From the NCBI GenBank assembly GCA_040384585.1, contig JAZKJD010000005.1, positions 10,224-74,223 of the forward strand: a stretch of DNA of 64,000 bases, written 5' to 3'. The stretch comes from JAZKJD01 sp040384585. GTDB taxonomy: Bacteria; Pseudomonadota; Gammaproteobacteria; Diplorickettsiales; Diplorickettsiaceae. Below the pieces are notes generated by a model. That model ran no database searches, was not told where the DNA came from, and worked only from the letters and a program-made list of their open reading frames with translations. This document shows positions 1-8,327 of the stretch, one piece after another (within the stretch, counting starts at the first letter, position 1; each line of letters starts with the position of its first letter). Made by a program: the position numbers and the translations under genes.

Positions 1-1
1 T

Positions 2-238
2 TTAGCCTTAACCATTTTAAGTTGGATAAGCCCCTTAGCACATGGGCCATTCATAGAAATTTTGGTACGTATTAGTGAGCCTTTACTAAGGCCTGTACGT
101 GGAATTTTACCCCGCTTTTCAGGTTTTGACTTTTCACCTGTCATTCTGATTATCGGTTTGAAACTACTCGCTATTATTCTCATACAACCGTTGGCACAAA
201 TCGGTGCTAGTTTGGCGATGGGAAATATTGGTAACTAA
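2..238 (+). CDS. yggT: YggT family membrane protein, C-terminal part
   Basis: The window opens inside this gene: frame 2 is open from the first bases to a TAA at 236-238, giving 78 residues. The visible part carries the YggT pattern of a hydrophobic stretch (LTILSWISP), a Glu/Pro/Arg loop (EPLLRPVRGILP) and a second hydrophobic helix (SPVILIIGLKLLAIILIQPL). YggT proteins are small inner-membrane proteins of uncertain role, often beside proC or yggS. The start lies outside the window. Its 3' end overlaps the convergent hypothetical gene by 32 bp. Family assignment rests on these motifs only. Confidence 0.75.
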   Translation, partial: LALTILSWISPLAHGPFIEILVRISEPLLRPVRGILPRFSGFDFSPVILIIGLKLLAIILIQPLAQIGASLAMGNIGN

Positions 239-731
239 AGTCGTCATTATCAACCACTTTCTTGATCAACCCTTCAACTTCACTCTTCCTAATAGCATTC
301 GCATATTTTGGGTATTTATTTTTAATAGTCTCTTCTAATAACTTATTGCTATCTTTATCTTTTTTTGGATTTCCTAAATGCTCCAGAGCTAATCTTAAAG
401 CATGAATCTTCATAATACGTCGCTCATTTAAAAACGAGAAAAATATGCTATGAATGGACTTAGTTAATTTATCTACTTTAACTTCAATGTCTTGTACAAG
501 GCGACTTTTAGGTAGTGAAGGAGAAAAAAACGGCTCTTGTTCTGAAATCCAAGTAAAGTATTTGTGGGGAGTTTTATAACTTATACTCGTTTCTAAAGAT
601 TGAGGATCAGTTTTTTCATCTGATTTAAAAAAACCTTGGGTATTTTGTGCAGGCTGATATTGTAAGCAGTGATCTAAAAACCTAGTACCTGTAGATAATA
701 ACTCTCTTTCTTCCCTTTTAAAAGAATGCAT
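207..731 (-). CDS. hypothetical protein (174 aa)
   Basis: I do not recognise this protein. It is hydrophilic and mixed in charge, with no signal peptide or membrane segment. The middle (residues about 90-125) looks helical and basic, and the C-terminus is KVVDNDDFSYQYFPSPN. The sequence just upstream of the ATG contains GGGGT, a usable ribosome binding site. It is convergent with and overlaps yggT by 32 bp, and is divergent from the next gene across a region holding a long palindrome. The residue composition looks like a real protein. In this genomic setting a secreted effector is possible, but nothing in the sequence proves it. Confidence 0.6.
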   Translation of the reverse strand: MHSFKREERELLSTGTRFLDHCLQYQPAQNTQGFFKSDEKTDPQSLETSISYKTPHKYFTWISEQEPFFSPSLPKSRLVQDIEVKVDKLTKSIHSIFFSFLNERRIMKIHALRLALEHLGNPKKDKDSNKLLEETIKNKYPKYANAIRKSEVEGLIKKVVDNDDFSYQYFPSPN

Positions 732-788
732 ACCCCACTATAAACAAAAATTAACTGCTTAATTTAATTTTTCATTTCCCTCTGTGCT

Positions 789-823
789 CGCGTGAATTCT
801 AATTAGAATTCACGCGTTTTTTT
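789..823 (+). terminator. 28-nt perfect palindrome followed by T7
   Basis: Positions 789-816 form a perfect palindrome (half-site CGCGTGAATTCTAA), followed by seven T at 817-823. It looks like a rho-independent terminator on the plus strand. However, it lies between two divergent genes (207-731 minus, 964-1500 plus), so it may instead be an operator, an attenuator or the end of an unseen short transcript. It is followed at once by the module gtagcgtgcagag, which also ends repeat families B and C elsewhere. Confidence 0.5.
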
Positions 824-963
824 GTAGCGTGCAGAGTTCATTTTAAGATTAGTTTAATCATTCAACAATAGACTTACTTTTCTTAGAAATGTAATAAATA
901 ACATTTTTTAATGTGCGTGAAAATTCATGTTTTTAATACAAAATTAAATTTTAGGAGAACGCT

Positions 964-1500
964 ATGAAGCGAAGAACAAAAACAAAAATACTGAAAAAAA
1001 AGCTCATAGAAAAAGAAAAAGCAAAGGTAGAAGAAGATCAAGAAAATTTGGAACGCGAAACTAGAGGTGCGGTCGTTATTCGGAGACAACCAACTTTCAA
1101 GCCTTTTACATCCCTACCTGGAAACCAAGTATTCTCAATTTCATCAACAATAACTCTAGCAGGAAAAGGAGAATCCTCTACTTCAACTTCAGACACAACT
1201 CTAGCTATTGCTTCCTGGGTAATAGTAGGAATAATAGGGGCAGTATTATTACCAGCAGCCTTAGCAATTGCATACGGAGCTATCTCTAAGTTTGAATGTA
1301 TTGTTTCTCCAACAGCTTCAGGTTGCAAAGGAAAACTCTCTACCTTCATAACTGCTTCAAGTATTGCTACAAATAGGATAGTGGAAATAGTAAGAATGCC
1401 AATAGACGTAGGATGCAGTTTTTTTAGGAAGTGTGTATCTAATAGAAATAATGTTCCTTTAGAAGAAAGAGAACAATCACAGTCTTTATCACCAGTTTAA
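964..1500 (+). CDS. hypothetical single-pass membrane protein (178 aa)
   Basis: Unrecognised. The ATG is preceded by TAGGAGA at good spacing. The N-terminal 45 residues are strongly basic and acidic (Lys/Glu-rich, probably helical). A hydrophobic segment at about residues 79-107 (LAIASWVIVGIIGAVLLPAA and onward) is a likely membrane helix. The C-terminal tail is polar and rich in Glu, Gln and Ser (EEREQSQSLSPV). There is no cleavable signal peptide at the start. Such tails occur in Dot/Icm substrates, but that is inference. The next gene, dsbB, is convergent. Confidence 0.6.
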   Translation: MKRRTKTKILKKKLIEKEKAKVEEDQENLERETRGAVVIRRQPTFKPFTSLPGNQVFSISSTITLAGKGESSTSTSDTTLAIASWVIVGIIGAVLLPAALAIAYGAISKFECIVSPTASGCKGKLSTFITASSIATNRIVEIVRMPIDVGCSFFRKCVSNRNNVPLEEREQSQSLSPV

Positions 1501-1594
1501 AAAATAGCTTCTCTTATGCCTCCCTATCTCTAGAGATAAGTGATTTGAAGCATAATTGCTTTAGGGACAATCCTAAGCTATTGCGTAACACTAC

Positions 1595-2113
1595 TTAAAA
1601 AAATAATTTCTGTTTATGTGTCAAACGATTAACATAAACCTGACGCAAAGCAATCGCGGCCAAAAGAATAAAAAATAATAATGTCCACAACGGCATACTC
1701 AAATTTAAAAAGCGCCAATTGCTACTGCCGCAATTACTCGTTCCTTGAAAAAACAACTCAATCATTTTATGTAAATAAATAGAACTGCTATATTGTGTGA
1801 GGGTTGCTTGGCAACTTATTAATTGGTCGGCTGGAAAATGCTCTAGCCAAAGTTGTCGACTGGCGACTACCACACCGATAGCAGCCAATAAAAAAGTTGA
1901 GGTATGTAAACAACAACGTGTTATCGCTGAGAAATTAAACAATCCACCCATTAGAAATAAAATCCCTAACAGTGTGATTAGAAATCGTTGGATAATGCAT
2001 AAGGGACAAGGAACAAGCCCTACTCGGTATTGTAAATAAGCAGCGAGTGCTAAAAACAGGATGCAAATAAAAAAGGTGACCAGATCCGTCCAGCGAGTAA
2101 CGGGTAAATGCAT
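1595..2113 (-). CDS. dsbB: disulfide bond formation protein B
   Basis: Inner-membrane quinone reductase that reoxidises periplasmic DsbA. With the start at 2113 the protein has 172 residues and four hydrophobic helices. The first periplasmic pair is C36-P-L-C39 in the context VPCPLCIIQRF, and the second pair is C101 and C128 (the latter in TSNCGSSNWRFL), as the family requires. An upstream ATG at 2128 is in frame, but an AGGAAA lies between the two, six bases before the 2113 ATG, so I prefer the shorter form. No dsbA is visible nearby. It is convergent with the preceding hypothetical gene and divergent from the aconitase. Confidence 0.92.
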   Translation of the reverse strand: MHLPVTRWTDLVTFFICILFLALAAYLQYRVGLVPCPLCIIQRFLITLLGILFLMGGLFNFSAITRCCLHTSTFLLAAIGVVVASRQLWLEHFPADQLISCQATLTQYSSSIYLHKMIELFFQGTSNCGSSNWRFLNLSMPLWTLLFFILLAAIALRQVYVNRLTHKQKLFF

Positions 2114-2273
2114 AATATTTCCTAGCATTAAATCTAAGACCTTAGTTTACTATAGATTGTCTTATTTTCCACCTAGGTTCTGTCTCTAAATTGGTATAGT
2201 TTATAAGTCAATATAAATCTTGTAAAAATTGTACAAAAAGCCTATTCTGCTTCGCCTTAGGAGGTACTATTAT

Positions 2274-4208
2274 ATGCCTAAAAACGTGACCCAAAAATTA
2301 ATTAGCGCACATAAAGTTGAGGGTGAAATGCATCCTGGAAATGAAATTGGTCTCAAAATTGACCAAACATTATGCCAAGATGCCACCGGTACGATGGTAA
2401 TGCTGGAATGCGAAGCCATGCGCTTAAATCGTACGAAAGCGGAAGTCTCTGTACAATATATTGACCATAATTTGTTACAAACCGATTTTAAAAACGCTGA
2501 CGACCATTTGTTTTTATTAAGTGCATGCAAAAAATTTGGTCTCCACTATAGCGGACCGGGTAACGGCGTTAGCCATCCTGTACATATGGAACGTTTTGGC
2601 AAACCAGGAAAAACCTTACTCGGCTCTGATAGTCATACCTGCGCAGCAGGCTCTTTAGGTATGCTGGCTATTGGTGCAGGGGGTCTAGAGGTAGCGATGG
2701 TCATTGCCGGACAACCTTTTCATGTCACGATGCCAAAGGTTTGGGGTGTAAAGCTCACAGGGGAATTACCTGACTGGGTCAGTGCTAAAGATGTTATACT
2801 TGAGCTGCTCCGTCGTCATAATGTCGACGGGGGCATAGGGAAGATTATTGAATATTATGGTCCTGGCCTACAATGCTTATCTGCCATGGATCGTCACGTC
2901 ATTGCGAATATGGGTGCGGAATTAGGCGCCACTACCTCGGTATTTCCCTCCGATGAAATAACGCGTCACTTTCTGAGGTTGCAGCAGCGTGAAGCTGATT
3001 GGCAAGAAATCCTTGCCGATACCAATGCGAGCTACGATGAACATGAAGAAATTAATTTATCGGAATTAGAACCTTTAATTGCCTTGCCATCTAGCCCTGG
3101 AAAAGTAGTTCCTGTTAAAGATGTTGCCGGAAAAACTATTTATCAGGCAATGATTGGTTCATCCGCCAATCCTGGTTTACGTGACTTTGCGGTTGCCGCA
3201 GAAATTGTCGCAGGGAAACAAATATTTCCTGGCGTTTCCTTCGATATCAATCCTACCTCCCGACAAATTTTAGAAAATATGGTGGAATTAGGAATTCTCG
3301 AAAAGCTCATTCGTGCCGGCGGTCGCATCCATCAAGCGGGATGCAATGGTTGTATCGGCATGGGTCAAGCGCCTGCCACAGGTAAAATTAGCCTACGCAC
3401 TGTACCAAGAAATTTTCCAGGCCGATCGGGCACAAAAGAAGATCAAGTCTATCTATGCAGTCCTGAAACTGCAGCAGCCTCAGTACTGATGGGCGTGATT
3501 ACCGATCCGCGAACCTTATCAGCAAAAACCTATCCGCGTTTTAAAGAACCTAAAAAAATCATTATCAATACGGCGATGTTGCTTGCTCCTGAAAATATAG
3601 AGGCTTCTGTAGTCTTAGCCAAAGGACCGAATATTCAACCTTTACCCGAATTTTCTGCGTTACCTGACACGATGACAGGTCCTGTGTTAATTAAAGTGGG
3701 CGATAATATTTCCACTGACACGATATTGCCAGCGGGCGCTAAAATATTACCTTTTCGTAGTAATATTCCTGGTATTAGTCAGTTTGTTTTTGAACAAATT
3801 GATTCTTCTTATCCACAACGGGCTTTGGCATATCAAAAAACTGGCTCAATTATCGTAGGCGGTAACAATTATGGCCAAGGCTCAAGTCGAGAGCATGCCG
3901 CGATTGCCCCCCGTTATTTGGGCGTACAAGCGGTTCTTGTGAAAGGTTTTGCACGTATCCACAGACAAAACCTTATCAACTTTGGAATTTTACCCCTCGT
4001 TTTTGCTAATCCTACTGATTATGACGATATTCAACAAGACGATGTTTTGGCGCTAGACGATATTCGCAAAACTATTCAACAATCTCCAGAAATCACCGCT
4101 AAAAATACAAGCAAGAATAAAACCTACACACTACTTCACACCTTAAGTCCTCGTGAGTTAAAGATATTATTAGCCGGTGGACTTATTAACTGGATAAAAC
4201 AAAAATAA
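2274..4208 (+). CDS. aconitate hydratase, Aquifex-type
   Basis: Interconverts citrate and isocitrate with a [4Fe-4S] cluster in the TCA cycle. At 644 residues it is shorter than the AcnA/AcnB types and matches the single-chain 'putative aconitase' family named after Aquifex. Cluster ligands are visible as C123 in GSDSHTC and the pair in AGCNGCIGMG (about residues 357 and 360). The C-terminal swivel domain carries GSSREHAA near residue 540. The ATG at 2274 is chosen because a strong TAGGAGGT (2258-2265) sits nine bases ahead; an in-frame TTG at 2229 lacks such support. A related hydro-lyase such as homoaconitase/LeuC is less likely, because both halves are fused and the length fits. Confidence 0.88.
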   Translation: MPKNVTQKLISAHKVEGEMHPGNEIGLKIDQTLCQDATGTMVMLECEAMRLNRTKAEVSVQYIDHNLLQTDFKNADDHLFLLSACKKFGLHYSGPGNGVSHPVHMERFGKPGKTLLGSDSHTCAAGSLGMLAIGAGGLEVAMVIAGQPFHVTMPKVWGVKLTGELPDWVSAKDVILELLRRHNVDGGIGKIIEYYGPGLQCLSAMDRHVIANMGAELGATTSVFPSDEITRHFLRLQQREADWQEILADTNASYDEHEEINLSELEPLIALPSSPGKVVPVKDVAGKTIYQAMIGSSANPGLRDFAVAAEIVAGKQIFPGVSFDINPTSRQILENMVELGILEKLIRAGGRIHQAGCNGCIGMGQAPATGKISLRTVPRNFPGRSGTKEDQVYLCSPETAAASVLMGVITDPRTLSAKTYPRFKEPKKIIINTAMLLAPENIEASVVLAKGPNIQPLPEFSALPDTMTGPVLIKVGDNISTDTILPAGAKILPFRSNIPGISQFVFEQIDSSYPQRALAYQKTGSIIVGGNNYGQGSSREHAAIAPRYLGVQAVLVKGFARIHRQNLINFGILPLVFANPTDYDDIQQDDVLALDDIRKTIQQSPEITAKNTSKNKTYTLLHTLSPRELKILLAGGLINWIKQK

Positions 4209-4541
4209 ATAGAGTCATCGTCATTGAAATCGCAATACGCTATCTCTGTACGCTACAAAAATTAAAAAGCGGCAGGGGTGACAGTGAATGCGACTTCTTT
4301 TTGTGGCTAAGCCAGCAAAAAAAGTGCATTCGCTGGCAGGACCTATGCCAACCACTTCTTATCCTATGAAAATACAATATATTTTCTTTTATCAATGACT
4401 TAATTGTTAAATCCTATTTTTTTGTAGCGTGCAAAGATACGCTATTTTCCCTTTTAGGTAATTCAGTTTTATTTAATAATAGTTTATTCTAAATCTGATC
4501 GAAAAATGTAATGACTCTGTTTTTAAATGAGGATATATTAT
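4209..4541. other. intergenic region holding a composite palindromic repeat
   Basis: No convincing gene lies here. Most of it is the repeat composite at 4233-4446, described separately. The rest is AT-rich and ends in the ribosome binding site AGGA (4530-4533) of the next gene. Confidence 0.6.
4233..4446. repeat. composite element: family B copy B1 bounded by inverted ends
   Basis: The left end (about 4236-4260) reads tacgctatctctgtacgctac, and the right end (4420-4446) is its near-inverse (gtagcgtgcaaagatacgcta), giving imperfect terminal inverted repeats of about 26 bp. Between them lies the B module (4244-4349), containing gtgacagtgaatgcgacttc and ctggcaggacc. The same B module recurs inverted at 16370-16472 and 8202-8310, and truncated at about 47096-47176. 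The size and inverted ends suggest a non-autonomous mobile element. Confidence 0.65.
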
Positions 4542-5105
4542 ATGCGTAATGTAACTATCGAAGGCGATAAAATTAAAATTATTTGTTCTAATAAAAAAAA
4601 TTCTGGAAAGGAAAGAAAAATTCCTAACCATTGCGATAGAGAATTACTCCAGGAGGCTGCCAATTTTTATTCAGAACTTAAGAATAATGAAGTTGATATA
4701 GCACCTTTATTAAAGTATTGCTCTACAAAATTTAGATGTACGGATAGTTCGTACATTATTGAAGCCATCATTCACTTCATCCTTCTCGAAATTGTTATAT
4801 TTGTATATGCTGCAGTAGCGTCAAAGATTTTTTCACCAACCAAGATTTTTTGTTCCTTCTTAGGAGCAACTTTTACTGCTTATGTGCTAACTATAGGGAA
4901 GAGCGATTGGGGTGCTTATAATCGAAAGCATCTAGAGATAAACAATAGAAGAAACAAGTTGGAGCAATACATGAGAGAATATAAAAAAGTAACATCATCC
5001 AAAATGTTATTATTTTCGCCCACTGCGGACACTGCGGATATTACTGATGGTGCCCCAAGAAATAATGGTCATGAGATTATTATGCAAGCTTCGTGTGCTA
5101 CTTGA
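4542..5105 (+). CDS. hypothetical two-helix membrane protein (187 aa)
   Basis: Unrecognised. An AGGA eight bases before the ATG at 4542 supports this start over the ATG at 4527. The N-terminal half is basic and polar. Residues about 72-115 contain two hydrophobic helices (IIHFILLEIVIFVYAAVAS and FCSFLGATFTAYVLTIG) separated by a short loop, followed by a basic coiled-coil-like stretch and a polar tail. It overlaps the convergent gpsA by 8 bp. The layout (soluble domain, hairpin of two helices, soluble tail) is seen in some vacuole-targeted effectors, but no family is recognised. Confidence 0.6.
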   Translation: MRNVTIEGDKIKIICSNKKNSGKERKIPNHCDRELLQEAANFYSELKNNEVDIAPLLKYCSTKFRCTDSSYIIEAIIHFILLEIVIFVYAAVASKIFSPTKIFCSFLGATFTAYVLTIGKSDWGAYNRKHLEINNRRNKLEQYMREYKKVTSSKMLLFSPTADTADITDGAPRNNGHEIIMQASCAT

Positions 5106-6087
5106 AATAAGCATCAAAGAGGATGTTCGGTGCTTGCTGTTCGTACAAAATACGATAAACGGCTTCGCAAATCGGCGCATTAATTTTATATTTTTCTAAT
5201 AAATAAAAAATATTATTAGCGGTAACCACTCCTTCTGTAGTGCCCAGTTCTTTTTTAGCCTGCTTCAAGGTCTGACCTTGCCCTAATGCTAAACCCAAAC
5301 GCCGATTACGAGACTGATTATCAGTACTAGTTAATATGAAATCTCCAAGGCCAGACAAGCCTAAAAAAGTACTTTGTTTCGCCCCTAAAGACAATCCTAA
5401 TGCAATCATTTCTGACAGACCTTGCGTTATGAATGCTGCTTTCGCGTTCGCACCAAAGCCTAAACCTTCGACAATTCCTACTGCAATAGCAAGAACGTTT
5501 TTGATAGCCCCACCTAGCTCAACACCCACCATATCTGTTGTTAGTTCTACACGAAAATTTTTACTCTGAAATCGACGTGACAGATCATTGGCAAACTCCC
5601 ATTTATTGGAGGCGATAGTCACTGCTGTGGGTAAACCAATAGCCACTTCTTTAGCGAAACTAGGACCTGAAAGAACGGCCTTATCGATATCGCCCACTAT
5701 GTCGCTAGCAACTTCATGCAGTAATTGATGTTTATCCTCATCTAATCCTTTTGTTGCCCATAACAAGCGTTGGTTTGATAGTAAAAATGGTTTTATTGCC
5801 AGTAAGGTAACGCGAAAAACGGTGCTTGGCACAACGATCAAAATATCTTGTACGCCAGCCAGAACTTCTTGATACTCATGTGAACATACGATAGATGCTG
5901 GTAATAACTGCTCCGGCAAATAACGTGAGTTAGCGTGCATCGTATTGATCTGATCGACTTGTTCTTTCTCATAGGCCCATAATGTAACCGTTTGACCCTT
6001 ACGTGCCAAATGCAAGGCTAAAGCAGTTCCCCACGCCCCTGCACCTAATACTGCGATAGGGGAATAAGAATTCATTGTATCTGACAT
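5098..6087 (-). CDS. gpsA: glycerol-3-phosphate dehydrogenase [NAD(P)+]
   Basis: Reduces dihydroxyacetone phosphate to sn-glycerol-3-phosphate for phospholipid synthesis in the cytosol. The Rossmann motif VLGAGAWGTALALHLA is at the N-terminus. Family signatures follow: LSGPSFAKEVA, ELGGAIKNVLAIAVG with the catalytic Lys, and GLGDFILTSTDNQSRNRRLG. The ATG at 6087 gives 329 residues, the usual length. The reading frame stays open upstream to 6201, but that part would be translated from palindromic element D and an adjoining F-like sequence, and it does not resemble any GpsA N-terminus. Convergent overlap of 8 bp with the preceding membrane protein gene. Confidence 0.95.
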   Translation of the reverse strand: MSDTMNSYSPIAVLGAGAWGTALALHLARKGQTVTLWAYEKEQVDQINTMHANSRYLPEQLLPASIVCSHEYQEVLAGVQDILIVVPSTVFRVTLLAIKPFLLSNQRLLWATKGLDEDKHQLLHEVASDIVGDIDKAVLSGPSFAKEVAIGLPTAVTIASNKWEFANDLSRRFQSKNFRVELTTDMVGVELGGAIKNVLAIAVGIVEGLGFGANAKAAFITQGLSEMIALGLSLGAKQSTFLGLSGLGDFILTSTDNQSRNRRLGLALGQGQTLKQAKKELGTTEGVVTANNIFYLLEKYKINAPICEAVYRILYEQQAPNILFDAYFK

Positions 6088-6162
6088 TTTATTATTTCCC
6101 ATTAATTTAAATGATAATAGAAGTTTCACGCTGATATTGGAAGCCATTAGACGACATCCAAT

Positions 6163-6304
6163 AGACCACTTGCATAAGCTGCGTGATAGACTTGATTTCA
6201 TTGTTAAACGCTAGTCTACGGTCCTCATTTACTCATGTAAACTCCGGTCCTCGACTATCGTTTACCTTGAACTCAAGCCCATCACTGGGTTATGCAAGTG
6301 GTCT
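6163..6304. repeat. palindromic element D (142 bp, 15-bp inverted ends)
   Basis: agaccacttgcataa (6163-6177) is the exact inverse of ttatgcaagtggtct (6290-6304). The interior contains tttactcatgtaaactccggtcctcg, which resembles the centre of family A (ttactcacatac...tgctccgttacg). It separates gpsA from pilD and lies in the untranslated leader of gpsA, or in its N-terminus if an upstream start is used. An F-like fragment (agaagtttcacgctg...ggaagcc) lies beside it at about 6117-6145. Confidence 0.7.
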
Positions 6305-6314
6305 AATAACGAAA

Positions 6315-7136
6315 TCAAATAAAAAAAGACGAAGGGTTTTCGCCCAATAGCGTTAGCCAGCCAGCGATGGCCAGATAAGGTCCAAAAGGAACCGCTGTTA
6401 CAAAACTATTTTTTTTACTTAGCAATAAAACACAAGCGACCGCTGATCCTAAAAAAGACGCAATTAATAGGATATCAATCAAGACATTACAGCCTAACCA
6501 AGCGCCTAATAATGCAAAACACTTAAAATCACCGTGCCCCATTCCTTCTCTTTTCGTTAAAAAACGATAACTCTCCGCTAATATCCATAAACTCAAATAA
6601 GCAACACATGCCCCTAAAATTGCTGTTTCTGGTGCGACAAATACATGAAACGCATTCAAGACCAATCCTAACCATAATAAAGGCAATACCAAAACATCGG
6701 GTAATAAACACTGTTCAAAATCCATTCCACTGAGCGCAATAAGCCCCCACGTTAACATTAATGCGGCTAACATTTGTATACCGAAATGAAATCGATATGC
6801 GACTATGCTAGAACAAATGAATGTCAACACTTCAATCAACGGGTACCGAAAATGTATTTTTTCCTGACAATAAGCACATTTTCCCTTTAAAAAAAGGTAG
6901 GAAAATAACGGTAATCTTTCTAAAAAGCACAACGTTTGTTTGCAATCAGGACAATGCGAAGCGGGTAATAAAAGATTGAAGGGTTTACTTTGGGTGTGTT
7001 GATAATTGCACAATGATGGCGTCTCTATTTTCCATTGATACTGCAACATTAATGGTAAGCGATAGACTACTACCGCAATAAAACCACCTATCAATAAACT
7101 AAAAAAACCAATGCTTACCAATACGAGGATGTTCAC
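6315..7136 (-). CDS. pilD: type IV prepilin peptidase/N-methyltransferase
   Basis: Inner-membrane aspartyl protease that removes the leader of type IV prepilins and pseudopilins and methylates the new N-terminus. Two zinc CxxC pairs are visible at C62/C65 (HCPDC) and C87/C90 (KCAYC). The catalytic aspartates are D139 (GMDFEQCLLPD) and D203 (GMGHGDFK). The 273-residue length and multiple membrane helices fit. The start is GTG at 7136, directly abutting the pilC stop, so translation is probably coupled. It is the last gene of pilB-pilC-pilD, and no coaE follows it. Confidence 0.95.
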   Translation of the reverse strand: MNILVLVSIGFFSLLIGGFIAVVVYRLPLMLQYQWKIETPSLCNYQHTQSKPFNLLLPASHCPDCKQTLCFLERLPLFSYLFLKGKCAYCQEKIHFRYPLIEVLTFICSSIVAYRFHFGIQMLAALMLTWGLIALSGMDFEQCLLPDVLVLPLLWLGLVLNAFHVFVAPETAILGACVAYLSLWILAESYRFLTKREGMGHGDFKCFALLGAWLGCNVLIDILLIASFLGSAVACVLLLSKKNSFVTAVPFGPYLAIAGWLTLLGENPSSFFI

Positions 7137-8321
7137 TTAAATAACACTCCCTAATTTAAAAATAGGTAAATACATCGCTATAATTAGACTGCCAATGATC
7201 GTTCCTAAAATAATAATTAATACGGGTTCCAGTAATTTAGATAAATTACTTACGAAAGAGTCTAGCTTTTCTTCATATAGCTCCGCAGCATTATTTAACA
7301 TTTCATCTAAACTACCGGAAATTTCTCCTAATTTAATCATTTGTAAAAAATCAAAAGGGAAAATTTTTTGTATTGATAAGGCATGATAAAAACTTTCGCC
7401 ATTACGTATTAATTCACAACTTGATAAAATTGCCGCTTTGTAAACATAATTTTTCGTCAGTTCAGAAATCGCTTGTAAGGCATCTAACAAAGGTAAGCCT
7501 GATAATAACGCAGTCGCCAACGCTAGACTTAAACGTGCCGTAAGGACTTCTGCCAAAATTTTTTTTACCCAGGGTATTTTGAATAGTAATTGATCCTGCC
7601 GGATTGAAATAATAGAATATTTCTTCTTTAGAAAAATAAAACTGCTGATAAGAATTAAAAAAAATAGTCCTATAAAAAAAATGCTTGATTCTAACCCATG
7701 TGATACATAAATCACGAGTCGGGTTAGCCTAGGTAGCTGTGCACCGACTTCCGAAAAAAGTTGCTCAAACTGAGGAATAACCCCTATTAATAATGCCAAA
7801 AAAACAAAAATAGCGACGCCAATAACAGTACAAGGATACAGTAATGCACTTATCAGTTTCGCCTTTATCTTTAAGTTTTTTTCTAGATGATCCGCAATAC
7901 GTGCCAGCATTACATCTAAAGTCGATGTCCTTTCGCCAAGAAAAACTAAGCAACAATGGAAACTGCTAAAATAAGCTTGATTTTGCTCTAGTGCTTCACT
8001 TAAGGAATAACCATTCTCTAGACTAAGCCTTAAATAATTAATAAACTCTTTAAGGAGGCTATGGTTGGTATTCGCTTCCAATAATTCAAGTATTTGCACT
8101 AACGGCAGGCCTGCCTGTAATAATCGTGCAGTTTGACGTGTAAAAACCAGGAGATGTTGTGCTTTTATGTTTTTAGCCTCAGCACAGGACAAAAAATAGG
8201 TGAGGCGGGTCCTGCCACTGGATGCGCTTTTTTTTGCCAGCTTACGCCACAAAAAATAAGCTAGCATCCGTGTCACCCACCTCTTTTTAAATTTTTGTCC
8301 TGTACAGAGGTTTTTAGTCAT
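7137..8321 (-). CDS. pilC: type IV pilus inner-membrane platform protein with repeat-derived N-terminus
   Basis: Polytopic platform protein of the type IV pilus or type II secretion family. From about residue 57 it is a normal PilC/GspF: LLVFTRQTARLLQAGLPLVQ, then two T2SSF domains, and a C-terminal helix after SNLSKLLEPVLIIILG. The first 40 residues instead translate repeat B (8202-8310): the DNA is clearly homologous to the non-coding B copies at 4244 and 16370. The usual N-terminal segment (a small beta region before FTRQ) is therefore replaced or overwritten. The protein has 394 residues, close to normal. The start at 8321 lies 6 bp after the pilB stop. An alternative start inside the repeat cannot be excluded. 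Confidence 0.9.
   Translation of the reverse strand: MTKNLCTGQKFKKRWVTRMLAYFLWRKLAKKSASSGRTRLTYFLSCAEAKNIKAQHLLVFTRQTARLLQAGLPLVQILELLEANTNHSLLKEFINYLRLSLENGYSLSEALEQNQAYFSSFHCCLVFLGERTSTLDVMLARIADHLEKNLKIKAKLISALLYPCTVIGVAIFVFLALLIGVIPQFEQLFSEVGAQLPRLTRLVIYVSHGLESSIFFIGLFFLILISSFIFLKKKYSIISIRQDQLLFKIPWVKKILAEVLTARLSLALATALLSGLPLLDALQAISELTKNYVYKAAILSSCELIRNGESFYHALSIQKIFPFDFLQMIKLGEISGSLDEMLNNAAELYEEKLDSFVSNLSKLLEPVLIIILGTIIGSLIIAMYLPIFKLGSVI
8202..8310 (-). repeat. family B copy B2, inside the pilC 5' coding end
   Basis: Read on the minus strand this is a B module: ctctgtacaggacaaaaattt, then gggtgacacggatgc, ttttttgtggcgtaagc and gtggcaggacccgcc, in the same order as the copies at 4244-4349 and 16370-16472. 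It encodes about the first 40 residues of PilC. Divergence from the other copies is moderate, so the insertion does not look recent. Confidence 0.75.
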
Positions 8322-8327
8322 GACGAG

